Made by a program: the position numbers and the translations under genes
In this document: in pieces, positions 9,635 to 16,684 of the stretch
Position numbering within the stretch: position 1 is the first letter of the stretch
How the letters are laid out: each line of letters starts with the position of its first letter
The notes under the pieces: generated by a model
Told to the model about the DNA's origin: nothing
Seen by the model: only the letters and a program-made list of their open reading frames with translations
Database searches by the model: none
Source: JASHPR01 sp963815375
GTDB taxonomy: Bacteria > Actinomycetota > Actinomycetes > Streptosporangiales > Streptosporangiaceae
Length of the DNA: 64,000 bases
Direction of reading: 5' to 3'
Assembly (NCBI GenBank): GCA_963815375.1
Contig: CAWFGX010000005.1
Coordinates: 310,001 to 374,000 of the forward strand

Positions 9635-10738
9635 ATGGCTACGGACCCTGCGGGCGAAATCTCGGAACTCTCATCGAAACTCGCCAGTATCGAAGCTGTC
9701 CTTGGCCCCGAGGCCATGCGGAAGGAAGCGGACGGCCTGCGCGAGCGTGCCGGGGAGCCCGGACTCTGGGAGGACCAGGAGCAGGCACAAGCCATCACCC
9801 GCCGGCTGTCCTATCTCGACCAGGAGGTGGCCAGGCTGGAAGGCCTGCACCGCCGTCTCGAGGACACCAAGGTGCTGTTCGAGCTGGCCGAGAGCGAGCA
9901 CGACGAGGCGACGCGCCAGGAGGCGGTCCGCGACCTTGCCAGTCTCCGCAAGGAGATCGACCAGCTTGAGATCAGGACCCTGCTGTCCGGCGAGTACGAC
10001 AGCCGTGAGGCGCTGATCACCATCAACGCGCAGGCGGGCGGGGCCGACGCGGCCGACTGGGCCGAGGGGCTGCGGCGGATCTACCTGCGCTGGGCCGAGC
10101 GGCATGGCTTCCCGACCGAGATTTACGACACCTCCTACGCTGAGGAAGCGGGCATCAAGTCGACCACGTTCACTGTCAAGGCGCCCTACGCATACGGCAC
10201 GCTGCGCGGCGAGCACGGCACGCACCGCATGGTGCGCATCTCGAAGTACGACAACCAGGGCCGGAGGCAGACCTCGTTCGCTGGCGTGGACGTGATCCCG
10301 GTCGTGCAGCAGGCTGATCACATCGAGGTCCCCGACGACGAGATCCGTGTCGACGTGTTCCGGTCCAGCGGCCCGGGTGGCCAGGGCGTCAACACCACGG
10401 ACTCCGCCGTGCGGATCACCCACCTGCCCACCGGCATCGTGGTCTCCTGCCAGAACGAGCGCAGCCAGATCCAGAACCGCGCCAGCGCGATGGGAGTGCT
10501 GCAGGCCAAGCTGCTGGGACGCAAGCGCGAGGAGCAGCAGGCGAAGATGGCCGAGCTTCGCGGCGACCATGCTGGCAGCTGGGGTACCCAGATCCGGAAC
10601 TACGTTCTGCACCCTTACCAGAACATCAAGGACCTGCGGACCGGATACGAAACCGGGAACACCGCAGCGGTGATGGACGGCGAGATCGATGACTTCATCG
10701 AGGCCGAGATTCGCTGGCTCCGGACCCGGGGTGACTGA
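9635..10738 (+). CDS. prfB: Peptide chain release factor 2
   Basis: Class I release factor of 367 aa that terminates translation at UGA/UAA and triggers peptidyl-tRNA hydrolysis. The N-terminal coiled-coil domain is followed by the decoding domain and the peptidyl-hydrolysis motif SSGPGGQGVNTTDSAVRITH, with GGQ at 248-250. The conserved C-terminal block YVLHPYQNIKDLRTGYETGN is present. The reading frame is continuous, so there is no programmed +1 frameshift as in E. coli. The oddity is at the stop-codon recognition loop: where RF2 proteins normally have Ser-Pro-Phe, this one has Ser-Lys-Tyr (203-205, VRISKYDNQGRRQTSF). The flanking sequence is otherwise typical actinobacterial RF2. It lies a little upstream of ftsEX-smpB, a common actinobacterial arrangement. 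Confidence 0.96.
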   Translation: MATDPAGEISELSSKLASIEAVLGPEAMRKEADGLRERAGEPGLWEDQEQAQAITRRLSYLDQEVARLEGLHRRLEDTKVLFELAESEHDEATRQEAVRDLASLRKEIDQLEIRTLLSGEYDSREALITINAQAGGADAADWAEGLRRIYLRWAERHGFPTEIYDTSYAEEAGIKSTTFTVKAPYAYGTLRGEHGTHRMVRISKYDNQGRRQTSFAGVDVIPVVQQADHIEVPDDEIRVDVFRSSGPGGQGVNTTDSAVRITHLPTGIVVSCQNERSQIQNRASAMGVLQAKLLGRKREEQQAKMAELRGDHAGSWGTQIRNYVLHPYQNIKDLRTGYETGNTAAVMDGEIDDFIEAEIRWLRTRGD

Positions 10739-10757
10739 CGCCCGGAGTGAATAAGGC

Positions 10758-10943
10758 TTAGTGCGCCAAGTGCAGGGCCAGCATCAGCAGCAGCGCGATC
10801 AGCACCGCCGCGGCTAGTGGCAGGGTCATACCGGGCATGGCGTGATGGTGGTGCATGCGTGCCCGCGCCGCTGCGCACACGGGGCAGCGGCCCTCGGCCA
10901 CGGGGCCCGCGCACTGAGCGCAGATCAGGTGCTCGCAGCTCAT
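10758..10943 (-). CDS. Small zinc-ribbon, His-rich membrane protein
   Basis: A 61-aa protein starting MSCEHLICAQC. It has four or more ribbon cysteines (CEHLICAQC then GRCPVC), a histidine cluster HHHHAMPG, and one C-terminal hydrophobic helix LPLAAAVLIALLLMLALHL. The ATG at 10943 is preferred because GGAGGG lies 6 bases upstream; a GTG at 10976 would add 11 residues. This looks like a tail-anchored metal-binding peptide on the cytoplasmic face of the membrane. I do not recognise a characterised family. It is divergent from ftsE. Confidence 0.6.
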   Translation of the reverse strand: MSCEHLICAQCAGPVAEGRCPVCAAARARMHHHHAMPGMTLPLAAAVLIALLLMLALHLAH

Positions 10944-11097
10944 GTCGATCCCTCCGGCCGGCGCCCACCCGGTCACTTCGGCGATGTTGGACGTTCCAAG
11001 CCAGTTTCCCCCCTAGACTGGCCAGTGGCCAAACCGGGCCGCGGTTTAGCGCCCGGGCTGGCAGTCCACTACTCCCCCGAGCGCGCGTGATGGGCCT

Positions 11098-11787
11098 GTG
11101 ATCCACTTCGACAGCGTGACCAAGGTGTACCCGAACCAGGGCCGTCCAGCCCTGGAGGGCGTCACTCTCGACATCGAGAAGGGCGAGTTCGTGTTCCTGG
11201 TCGGGCCCTCGGGGTCAGGGAAGTCCACGTTCCTCCGGCTGGTGCTGAAGGAGGAACGGCCCAGCGAGGGCAGGATTCACGTGGCCGGCCAGAACCTCGC
11301 CCGGCTGACGAACTGGAAGATTCCCCAGCTGCGCCGCCGGATCGGCTGCGTTTTCCAGGACTTCCGTCTGCTGCCGACCAAGAACGTCTACCAGAACATC
11401 GCTTTCGCGCTGGAGGTCATCGGGAAGCCCCGGCGCTTCATCAGGAAGGTCGTTCCAGAGGTGATCGACCTGGTCGGCCTCGAGGGCAAGCGCGACCGGA
11501 TGCCCGACGAGCTGTCCGGCGGCGAGCAGCAGCGGGTGGCCATGGCGCGGGCGTTCGTCAACCGGCCGATGATCCTGCTCGCCGACGAGCCGACCGGGAA
11601 TATCGACCCGGCGACGTCCATCGGAATCATGAAGGTTCTCGACCGCATCAACCGGACAGGCACCACGGTCGTCATGGCTACTCACGATGCCGCGATCGTG
11701 GACTCCATGCGCAAGCGCGTCATCGAGCTCGAATACGGCAAGGTGGTGCGCGACCAGTCGCGTGGGGTCTACGGCCAGGCCTACTGA
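11098..11787 (+). CDS. ftsE: Cell division ATP-binding protein FtsE
   Basis: ABC-type ATPase of 229 aa. Walker A is GPSGSGKST at 36-44. The signature LSGGEQQRVAMARAF and Walker B ILLADEPTGNIDP are at about 139-168, and the switch histidine is in VVMATHDAAIVD. FtsE binds FtsX and couples ATP hydrolysis to activation of peptidoglycan hydrolases at the septum. The GTG start at 11098 gives the typical MIHFDSVTKVYP opening. ftsX follows 33 bases downstream, so they form one operon with smpB. Confidence 0.96.
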   Translation: MIHFDSVTKVYPNQGRPALEGVTLDIEKGEFVFLVGPSGSGKSTFLRLVLKEERPSEGRIHVAGQNLARLTNWKIPQLRRRIGCVFQDFRLLPTKNVYQNIAFALEVIGKPRRFIRKVVPEVIDLVGLEGKRDRMPDELSGGEQQRVAMARAFVNRPMILLADEPTGNIDPATSIGIMKVLDRINRTGTTVVMATHDAAIVDSMRKRVIELEYGKVVRDQSRGVYGQAY

Positions 11788-11820
11788 CGGCCCGCGGGAC
11801 TACCGAGGGAATTCAGCGAC

Positions 11821-12723
11821 ATGCGAGCGCATTTTGTCCTCTCTGAGGTCTGGATCGGCCTGCGGCGGAATCTGACCATGACCATCGCCCTCGTCGTGGT
11901 GGTGGCGATTAGCCTCTCCCTGCTCGGCACCGGTCTGCTGTTCTTCAAGCAGGTCAACGAAACCCGAACGTTCTGGCAGGGGCGGGTCCAGCTCTCGGTC
12001 TACCTCTGCACCACGGTCAGCTCGAGCCCACAGTGCACAAAGAACGGGGCGGCCTCTCAAGCGGAGATACAGAACATCCGGCAGACGCTGCAGCGGCTGC
12101 CTCAGGTGACCAGCGTGACCTACGTGGATCAGACCACGGCGTACCAGCAGTTCAAGACGGCGTTCCCGTCGATGGTCAGCTCGGTCAGCCAGGGCGAGAT
12201 TCCGGCGTCCTTCGAGGTCAGGCTTAAGAACGCGCAGACCGACACCCCCATCGTGGACGAGAGCGTTGATGGCCAGCCCGGCGTCGACCAGGTGGTCGAC
12301 AACTCGGCGATCCTGAACAAGTTCTACAACCTGCTCAATGGGGCACGGAACGCGGTGGTGATCATCGCGATCATCCTGGTCATCGCGGCGATCCTGCTGG
12401 TCGCCAACACGATCAGGCTGTCAGCGTTCAACCGCCGGCGGGAGACCGCCATCATGCGGCTGGTCGGCGCGTCCAATTTCTACGTGCAGCTGCCTTTCCT
12501 CCTCGAGGGCGTGCTCGCGGGCCTGGTCGGCTGGCTGGTAGCGTCCGGACTGCTCATCGCCGTGAAGTCGCTGTGGCTGAACACGCTGCAGCAGTACTTC
12601 CCGTTCAACGTGCAGCTGACCAGCACGGATCTGATCGAGGTCATTATCCTGGCGATGATCCTCGGCGTGCTGCTGACCGGCACCACGTCGTTCCTCACAC
12701 TGCGGCGCTACCTGCGCGTGTGA
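11821..12723 (+). CDS. ftsX: Cell division protein FtsX, permease-like
   Basis: Membrane partner of FtsE, 300 aa. TM1 is at about residues 21-41 (TMTIALVVVVAISLSLLGTG). A periplasmic loop of about 130 residues includes two cysteines (YLCTTVSSSPQC). Three C-terminal TM segments follow: AVVIIAIILVIAAILLVANT, the VLAGLVGWLVASGLLIA region, and IEVIILAMILGVLLTG. The cytoplasmic coupling segment RRETAIMRLVGASNFYVQLP is the hallmark of FtsX/MacB permeases. In actinobacteria FtsEX usually works on a NlpC/P60 or M23 hydrolase; no hydrolase gene follows here, and smpB starts 18 bases after ftsX. Confidence 0.95.
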   Translation: MRAHFVLSEVWIGLRRNLTMTIALVVVVAISLSLLGTGLLFFKQVNETRTFWQGRVQLSVYLCTTVSSSPQCTKNGAASQAEIQNIRQTLQRLPQVTSVTYVDQTTAYQQFKTAFPSMVSSVSQGEIPASFEVRLKNAQTDTPIVDESVDGQPGVDQVVDNSAILNKFYNLLNGARNAVVIIAIILVIAAILLVANTIRLSAFNRRRETAIMRLVGASNFYVQLPFLLEGVLAGLVGWLVASGLLIAVKSLWLNTLQQYFPFNVQLTSTDLIEVIILAMILGVLLTGTTSFLTLRRYLRV

Positions 12724-12741
12724 CGCCCATGGGGGCCGAAC

Positions 12742-13206
12742 GTGAAATCCGACCAGGGCCGGAAGGTCATCGCCAGCAACCGCCGCGCGCGGCACGACTA
12801 TCAGATCGAGGACGTGGTTGAAGCCGGGCTGGTACTCACCGGTACCGAGGTGAAGTCGCTCCGGGCCGGACGGGCCTCGCTGACCGACGGATTCGGCCAG
12901 ATCAGCGATCACGAGGCCTGGCTGCACAACGTGCATATACCTGAGTACACACACGGCACCTGGACGAATCACGAGCCGCGGCGTACCCGTAAGCTGCTGA
13001 TGCACCGCAAGGAAATTGACAAGCTGGCCGCCGCGACCGCGGAACGCGGCTTGACTCTGATCCCGCTCTCGCTCTATTTCCGGGACGGGAAGGCCAAGGT
13101 CGAGCTGGCTCTCGCCCGCGGTAAGCGGACCTATGACAAGCGGCAGGACCTGGCCCGCCGGGATGCCGCCCGAGAGGTTGACCGCGCCCTCCGGCGGCGG
13201 AGGTAG
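12742..13206 (+). CDS. smpB: SsrA-binding protein SmpB
   Basis: tmRNA partner of 154 aa that delivers tmRNA to stalled ribosomes. The family hallmarks are present: ASNRRARHDYQIEDVVEAGL, LTGTEVKSLRAGRASLTDGF, the histidine-rich EPRRTRKLLMHRKEI, and the basic C-terminal tail KRQDLARRDAAREVDRALRR that enters the empty mRNA channel. The start is a GTG (VKSDQGRK) with no strong ribosome-binding site; short spacing from ftsX suggests coupling. Its RNA partner ssrA lies 2.5 kb downstream, beyond the PBP-like gene. Confidence 0.96.
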   Translation: MKSDQGRKVIASNRRARHDYQIEDVVEAGLVLTGTEVKSLRAGRASLTDGFGQISDHEAWLHNVHIPEYTHGTWTNHEPRRTRKLLMHRKEIDKLAAATAERGLTLIPLSLYFRDGKAKVELALARGKRTYDKRQDLARRDAAREVDRALRRRR

Positions 13207-13220
13207 GGGAGTCCCTGGCC

Positions 13221-15254
13221 ATGGCCCGCACGCACAGCCGCGGCGCGCACGCTGGCAAGCCCACCCCCCTGCTCGGGCCCCGGCGAGCCGGCCCACCCAG
13301 CGCGCCCGGGCCCGGCCGGCCTCAGCCCGGCCGGCCTCAGCCTGGCCGCCGGCGAGCTACGGCCCCAGAACCCAGCCGAAGCCGGCTCCGCTCTACGCGG
13401 GTCCGAATCGTCGCCGCATCCGCCGCGACCGCGCTGCTGCTGGCCGGCGTCGCACTCGGCTGGGCCTCGCCCGAGCCGTCGGCCGAACCCACCGTCCAGG
13501 CGTTCCTGCTCGACTGGGAAAGCGGCCAGTACTCAGCCGCCGCCGCACTCACGACCGGCGTCCCTGTCACGGTCGCCGGCGCACTGTCCACCGCCTACAT
13601 GCAGCTCGGAGCGGACGGCGTCACCCTGGGCATGGCAGCGGTCACCCAGCACGGCGACACGGCCGACGCGACCTTCAACGCGTCGATCGACCTCGGTCAT
13701 GGCGGCGCACCCTGGACCTACCAGGATGGCTTCGAGCTGCGCCGCGTGGGCGACGGCTGGAAGGTGGTCTGGTCCCCAGGTGTGATCGCCCCTGGGCTCC
13801 GGCCTGGGCTCCGCCTGGCTGTGCTTTCTGCCATGCCGCAGCGGGCGCAGCTCCTTGATGACAAGGGGCAGCCGCTTTCCCCGGTGTCGTCGGTGGTCAC
13901 GGTCGGCGTGATCCCGGGTCAGCTGGCCAACGTGCAGCGGACCGCGGATGGCCTCGCCAGTGCGACCGGGCTGACAGCGAGCCAGGTCCTCGGCTGGATC
14001 AGTGAGGCGCCGGCGGCCGGGTTCCTCGAGCTGGTCCGGTTCAGCCCCGCCCAGTACACCCAGCTCAGCGGTCAGCTCTCCCAGGTGCCCGGGCTGATCG
14101 TCCAGCAGCAGCAACTGCGGCTGTTCGGCAGCATCGCCGGGGCGGTGACGGGCTCGGTCGGCGGCGAGGCATCCACGGTGCTGCAGGAGGAGGGGGTGCC
14201 CTACCGGCCCGGCACGACCGTGGGTCTCTCCGGGCTTCAGCAGGCGTTCCAGCGCACGCTCGTCGGCACGCCGACGACTGAGGTCGTTGAGGAAAGCGCC
14301 TCGGGCCAGGTGGTCTCGGTGCTGAAGACCTGGCCCGGTCACTCCGGAACTAACGTCAGCACCACCATCGACGCGCAGGTCCAGAATGCGGCTGATGAAG
14401 CGGTCGGCTCCGTTCCGGCATCCGCGGCGATCGTGGCTGTCTCCACGACCACCGGCCGGGTGCTCGCCGTTGCGAGCAGCCAGGCGGCCGGCATGCCAGC
14501 GGTCGACCCGCTAGACGGGCACTACCCACCTGGTCAGGCGTTCACGATCGTTTCTTCCGAGGCGCTGCTGGACGGCGGCTTCAACCCGGACACACCGATC
14601 CCCTGCATCGCCTCGAACCCGGTGGGCGGCCAGGACTTCACGAACGACCCGCCGGAGCCTGATCTCGGCACGCAGCCCTCGTTCAGCACCGACTTCGCCA
14701 ACGCATGCGCGACCGCCTTCGCCGGCCTGTCGCTGCAGTTGTCGGCCAAGGGTCTTCAGAGCGCTGCGTCCGGCTTCGGCCTCGGTGCGGACTGGCAGCT
14801 TCCGCTCAGCTCCTTTGCCGGGTCCATGCAGACGCCGAAGGGCCAGGCGGAACTGGCCGAGGACTCCATCGGCGACGGAAGCGTCGAGGTCAGCCCGCTC
14901 GGCATGGCCCTGGCCGCCGCGGTTGTCCAGTCGGGCGCCTGGCATGCCCCCTCGCTGGTCGGCAGCGTTCCGGACCCGCCCCGCGCCCCGTTCGGAAGCC
15001 AGGTTGTGTCGTCCTTGCGTACGCTGATGCGATCTACCGTGACCGGCGGCGCCGGGCAGGCCGCCAACGGGCACGGGGCGCCGGTGTACGCGCAGACGGG
15101 GAGTGCGCCGATGAGCTCGGGCGGGCTCCGGGCAGCCTGGTTTGTCGGCTACCAGGGAAATGTGGCGTTTGCCGTGCTCGAGCTGACCAATTCGGCTTCT
15201 GGCTCGGCCGCACCGCTGGCCGGCCAGTTCCTCACCCAGCTGTCCGGGGCCTGA
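13221..15254 (+). CDS. Class B PBP-like protein with all catalytic motifs lost
   Basis: A 677-aa protein with the architecture of a class B penicillin-binding protein. It has a basic Pro-rich cytoplasmic N-terminus and one TM anchor at about 57-78 (IVAASAATALLLAGVALGW). An NTF2-like/MecA-N domain spans about 90-185, a dimerisation region about 190-370 (GVIPGQLANVQRTADGLASA), and a transpeptidase-like domain about 385-675. The active-site serine motif S-x-x-K is replaced by Q-A-F-T (439-442, in YPPGQAFTIVS). The S-x-N motif is replaced by A-C-A (495-497, in FANACATAFAGL), and K-T-G by Q-T-G (625-627, in VYAQTGSAP). It therefore cannot acylate by the known mechanism, yet the frame is intact over 2 kb. 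The ATG has AGGGGAG upstream and lies 14 bases after smpB, in the ftsEX-smpB operon. A structural or regulatory role at the septum is inferred. Confidence 0.85.
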   Translation: MARTHSRGAHAGKPTPLLGPRRAGPPSAPGPGRPQPGRPQPGRRRATAPEPSRSRLRSTRVRIVAASAATALLLAGVALGWASPEPSAEPTVQAFLLDWESGQYSAAAALTTGVPVTVAGALSTAYMQLGADGVTLGMAAVTQHGDTADATFNASIDLGHGGAPWTYQDGFELRRVGDGWKVVWSPGVIAPGLRPGLRLAVLSAMPQRAQLLDDKGQPLSPVSSVVTVGVIPGQLANVQRTADGLASATGLTASQVLGWISEAPAAGFLELVRFSPAQYTQLSGQLSQVPGLIVQQQQLRLFGSIAGAVTGSVGGEASTVLQEEGVPYRPGTTVGLSGLQQAFQRTLVGTPTTEVVEESASGQVVSVLKTWPGHSGTNVSTTIDAQVQNAADEAVGSVPASAAIVAVSTTTGRVLAVASSQAAGMPAVDPLDGHYPPGQAFTIVSSEALLDGGFNPDTPIPCIASNPVGGQDFTNDPPEPDLGTQPSFSTDFANACATAFAGLSLQLSAKGLQSAASGFGLGADWQLPLSSFAGSMQTPKGQAELAEDSIGDGSVEVSPLGMALAAAVVQSGAWHAPSLVGSVPDPPRAPFGSQVVSSLRTLMRSTVTGGAGQAANGHGAPVYAQTGSAPMSSGGLRAAWFVGYQGNVAFAVLELTNSASGSAAPLAGQFLTQLSGA

Positions 15255-15262
15255 CTCAGCAA

Positions 15263-15400
15263 GTGACCCGGCCGCGCGGGTCGCCTGTCCGGGCCGTGAC
15301 CCCGCGGTTGCCGCCTGTCCGGCCGTGACCCGGCCGCGGTCGCCTGTCCGGCCGTGACCCGGCCGCGGTCGCCTGTCCGGGCCGTGACCCGGCCGTTGCC
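15263..15400 (+). repeat. Noncoding 29-33-base tandem repeat array
   Basis: Four and a half GC-rich units starting gtgacccggccgcggtcgcc (15263, 15296, 15325, 15354, and a partial one at 15384) lie right after the PBP-like stop. The whole 15255-15766 stretch has no credible gene. It holds this array, a 7-bp hairpin at 15496-15515, two long hairpins and the ssrA promoter region. Confidence 0.85.
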
Positions 15401-15563
15401 GTAATTTTGATCACACGGAGCAACCAGAACAATGCGCCGCGACGTCTTAGGTAGTGACTGGGGTGCCGCTTGGGGGGTTGCGGCCCAGTCGTCGTGATGA
15501 GAACCGGGTCTCATCTCGGGGGAGGCCCGGGCCTGTTAGACCGGCCCCGACCCTGCCGGTCAT

Positions 15564-15606
15564 CCCCCGTGGGCGCGACATCGGCCACCGCCAGCGCCCA
15601 CGGGGG
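15564..15606 (+). terminator. 13-bp perfect hairpin, probable operon terminator
   Basis: Arms cccccgtgggcgc (15564-15576) and gcgcccacggggg (15594-15606) pair perfectly around a 17-base loop. There is no U-run, as is common for actinobacterial terminators. It sits between the ftsE-to-PBP operon and ssrA. Confidence 0.65.
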
Positions 15607-15623
15607 CTTCTCATCATCATCGG

Positions 15624-15669
15624 GAATGCCCGATGGGCCCGCTAGCTGGCGGGACGCCATCGGGCATTC
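15624..15669 (+). terminator. Second 13-bp perfect hairpin, tandem to the first
   Basis: Arms gaatgcccgatgg (15624-15636) and ccatcgggcattc (15657-15669) pair perfectly. Inside the 20-base loop cccgc and gcggg form a further stem. It starts 17 bases after the preceding hairpin, so the two may act as a tandem insulator before ssrA, or this one may be a separate structured element. Confidence 0.5.
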
Positions 15670-15766
15670 TGCTGTCTGGCCAGCGTTCCGGTGCGGGCAT
15701 ATGTCCGGTGCCGCCGTTGTTCATCTCCCTGTTGCCGTCGTGTACGGTGACAGCACAACTCAATAG

Positions 15767-16135
15767 GGGGGTGACTGGTTTCGACTTCGGTAGTTGATCC
15801 AGGGGAAGCGGGCCGAGGGTTGCGGCTGTGACCTCGCAAATCCTGTGGCCGCATCTTGATAAGTGCCAATTCAACGCGCACTCGCCTCGCTCTCGCGGCC
15901 TGACCGCGAGTTAGGGGCTGTCAGCCCGGGAGCGCCTCCGGCCCGGTGACTGGCATCAGCTAGGAGGATCCACCGTCTGGCCCGGCCGCGGGACTAGACG
16001 GGACATCTAACAGCGGCTGAGCCCGCTCGGCGGCTTGCCTGCGTGACCGCCGGGGCTGAGAAAAGCAAGCAGGCTGCGCCCGGAGAAGCCCTGGTGATGT
16101 ACTGAAGGACGCGGGTTCGATCCCCGCCACCTCCA
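15767..16135 (+). ncRNA. ssrA: tmRNA (transfer-messenger RNA)
   Basis: One-piece tmRNA of about 369 nt. The 5' acceptor strand GGGGGTG (15767-15773) pairs with CACCTCC (16128-16134), followed by discriminator A at 16135; the next bases are CGA, so CCA must be added after transcription. The T-arm is gcggg-ttcgatc-cccgc (16111-16127). The 5' end continues ACTGGTTTCGACTT, typical for tmRNA. The tag frame starts at GCC 15865 and stops at TGA 15901-15903, giving ANSTRTRLALAA, which ends in the protease-recognition residues LALAA. It works with SmpB, encoded upstream, to free stalled ribosomes and mark products for degradation. Confidence 0.97.
15865..15903 (+). other. tmRNA proteolysis-tag reading frame
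   Basis: The resume codon GCC at 15865 begins the tag A-N-S-T-R-T-R-L-A-L-A-A, ended by TGA. The ANS/ANT start and ALAA end are as in other actinobacterial tags. The middle TRTR is more basic than the KRDS-type middle I recall from streptomycetes. Confidence 0.88.
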
Positions 16136-16147
16136 CGACTCTTCTCG

Positions 16148-16212
16148 ACTTTTCATGATCTGGGTTGATCGCACGCGCTATTCACGTGCCAGCGACCCAG
16201 ATCATGGAAAGT
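16148..16212 (+). terminator. 18-bp stem-loop just downstream of ssrA
   Basis: Arms acttttcatgatctgggt (16148-16165) and acccagatcatggaaagt (16195-16212) pair along 18 positions with one G-U in RNA; gcac/gtgc adds a small inner stem. It begins 13 bases after the tmRNA 3' end, so it may terminate ssrA or guide 3' processing. The rest of 16213-16684 has no gene that I can support, only hairpins (16287-16301, 16426-16498) and an operator-like palindrome. Confidence 0.6.
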
Positions 16213-16425
16213 CCCGTTTCGGCGCGCCGGAAACCACATGGGACCTTGGCGGAATGCCACAGAGGCTGCTTCAGCTGTCCTTAATCGCCGCCTACGGCGG
16301 CCCCAGGCCATCCGCGCCCGGCGCGCCCCCCCAAGCAAACCGAAACTCGCCAGCTCAGCCTGTCAGCCTGTGCGGTGGTTGCAGACCGGGCGGCTCGGCG
16401 GGAAGGTGATCACTGCCGGGGTAGG

Positions 16426-16498
16426 GCCCGAGCAGCAGGCCCCAAGCGGGTGCTCTGCGGGTGGGTGACCGCGTCGGTCGGGGTGCCGCTGCTCGGGC
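16426..16498 (+). other. Long-range inverted repeat in noncoding DNA
   Basis: Arms gcccgagcagc (16426-16436) and gctgctcgggc (16488-16498) form an 11-bp perfect stem. The 51-base loop contains a further gacc/ggtc pairing. It lies upstream of the NIT-domain gene and could be a structured leader or a chance GC-rich pairing. I recognise no known riboswitch. Confidence 0.35.
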
Positions 16499-16597
16499 TG
16501 TGGCGTTCCGATATGCAAAGTTCGCACCACTACGCCACGAAATGTCGCTACTAGATTGCGTGCCACAAGTGCATGCATCTGGCTACCGTTACGCGTT

Positions 16598-16618
16598 TTG
16601 CATAGCTAGGCTATGCAA
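16598..16618 (+). promoter_or_regulatory. Palindromic operator-like site before the NIT gene
   Basis: TTGCATAGC and GCTATGCAA form a perfect 9-bp inverted repeat with a 3-base centre. An extra half-site TATGCAAA lies at 16512-16519. The AT-rich palindrome stands out in GC-rich DNA and fits a dimeric repressor or activator site. The ATG at 16613 is inside it, which argues against that start for the following gene. Confidence 0.5.
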
Positions 16619-16684
16619 GGAAATCTCGCTAGACCTTCTCAGTGCTATGCCTGCGGGCAGCAGGGAATGGGGGCGGTGTCGCCG

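Noticed and set aside
9635..9800. Programmed +1 frameshift expected in prfB
   Set aside because: The frame is continuous from the start codon; no internal UGA or frameshift signal is seen.
9671..10612. A 313-codon reverse-strand frame
   Set aside because: Antisense shadow of prfB with no recognisable domain.
16111..16127. T-arm-like sequence suggesting a tRNA gene
   Set aside because: It is the T-arm of tmRNA; no D-arm or anticodon arm of a separate tRNA is present.
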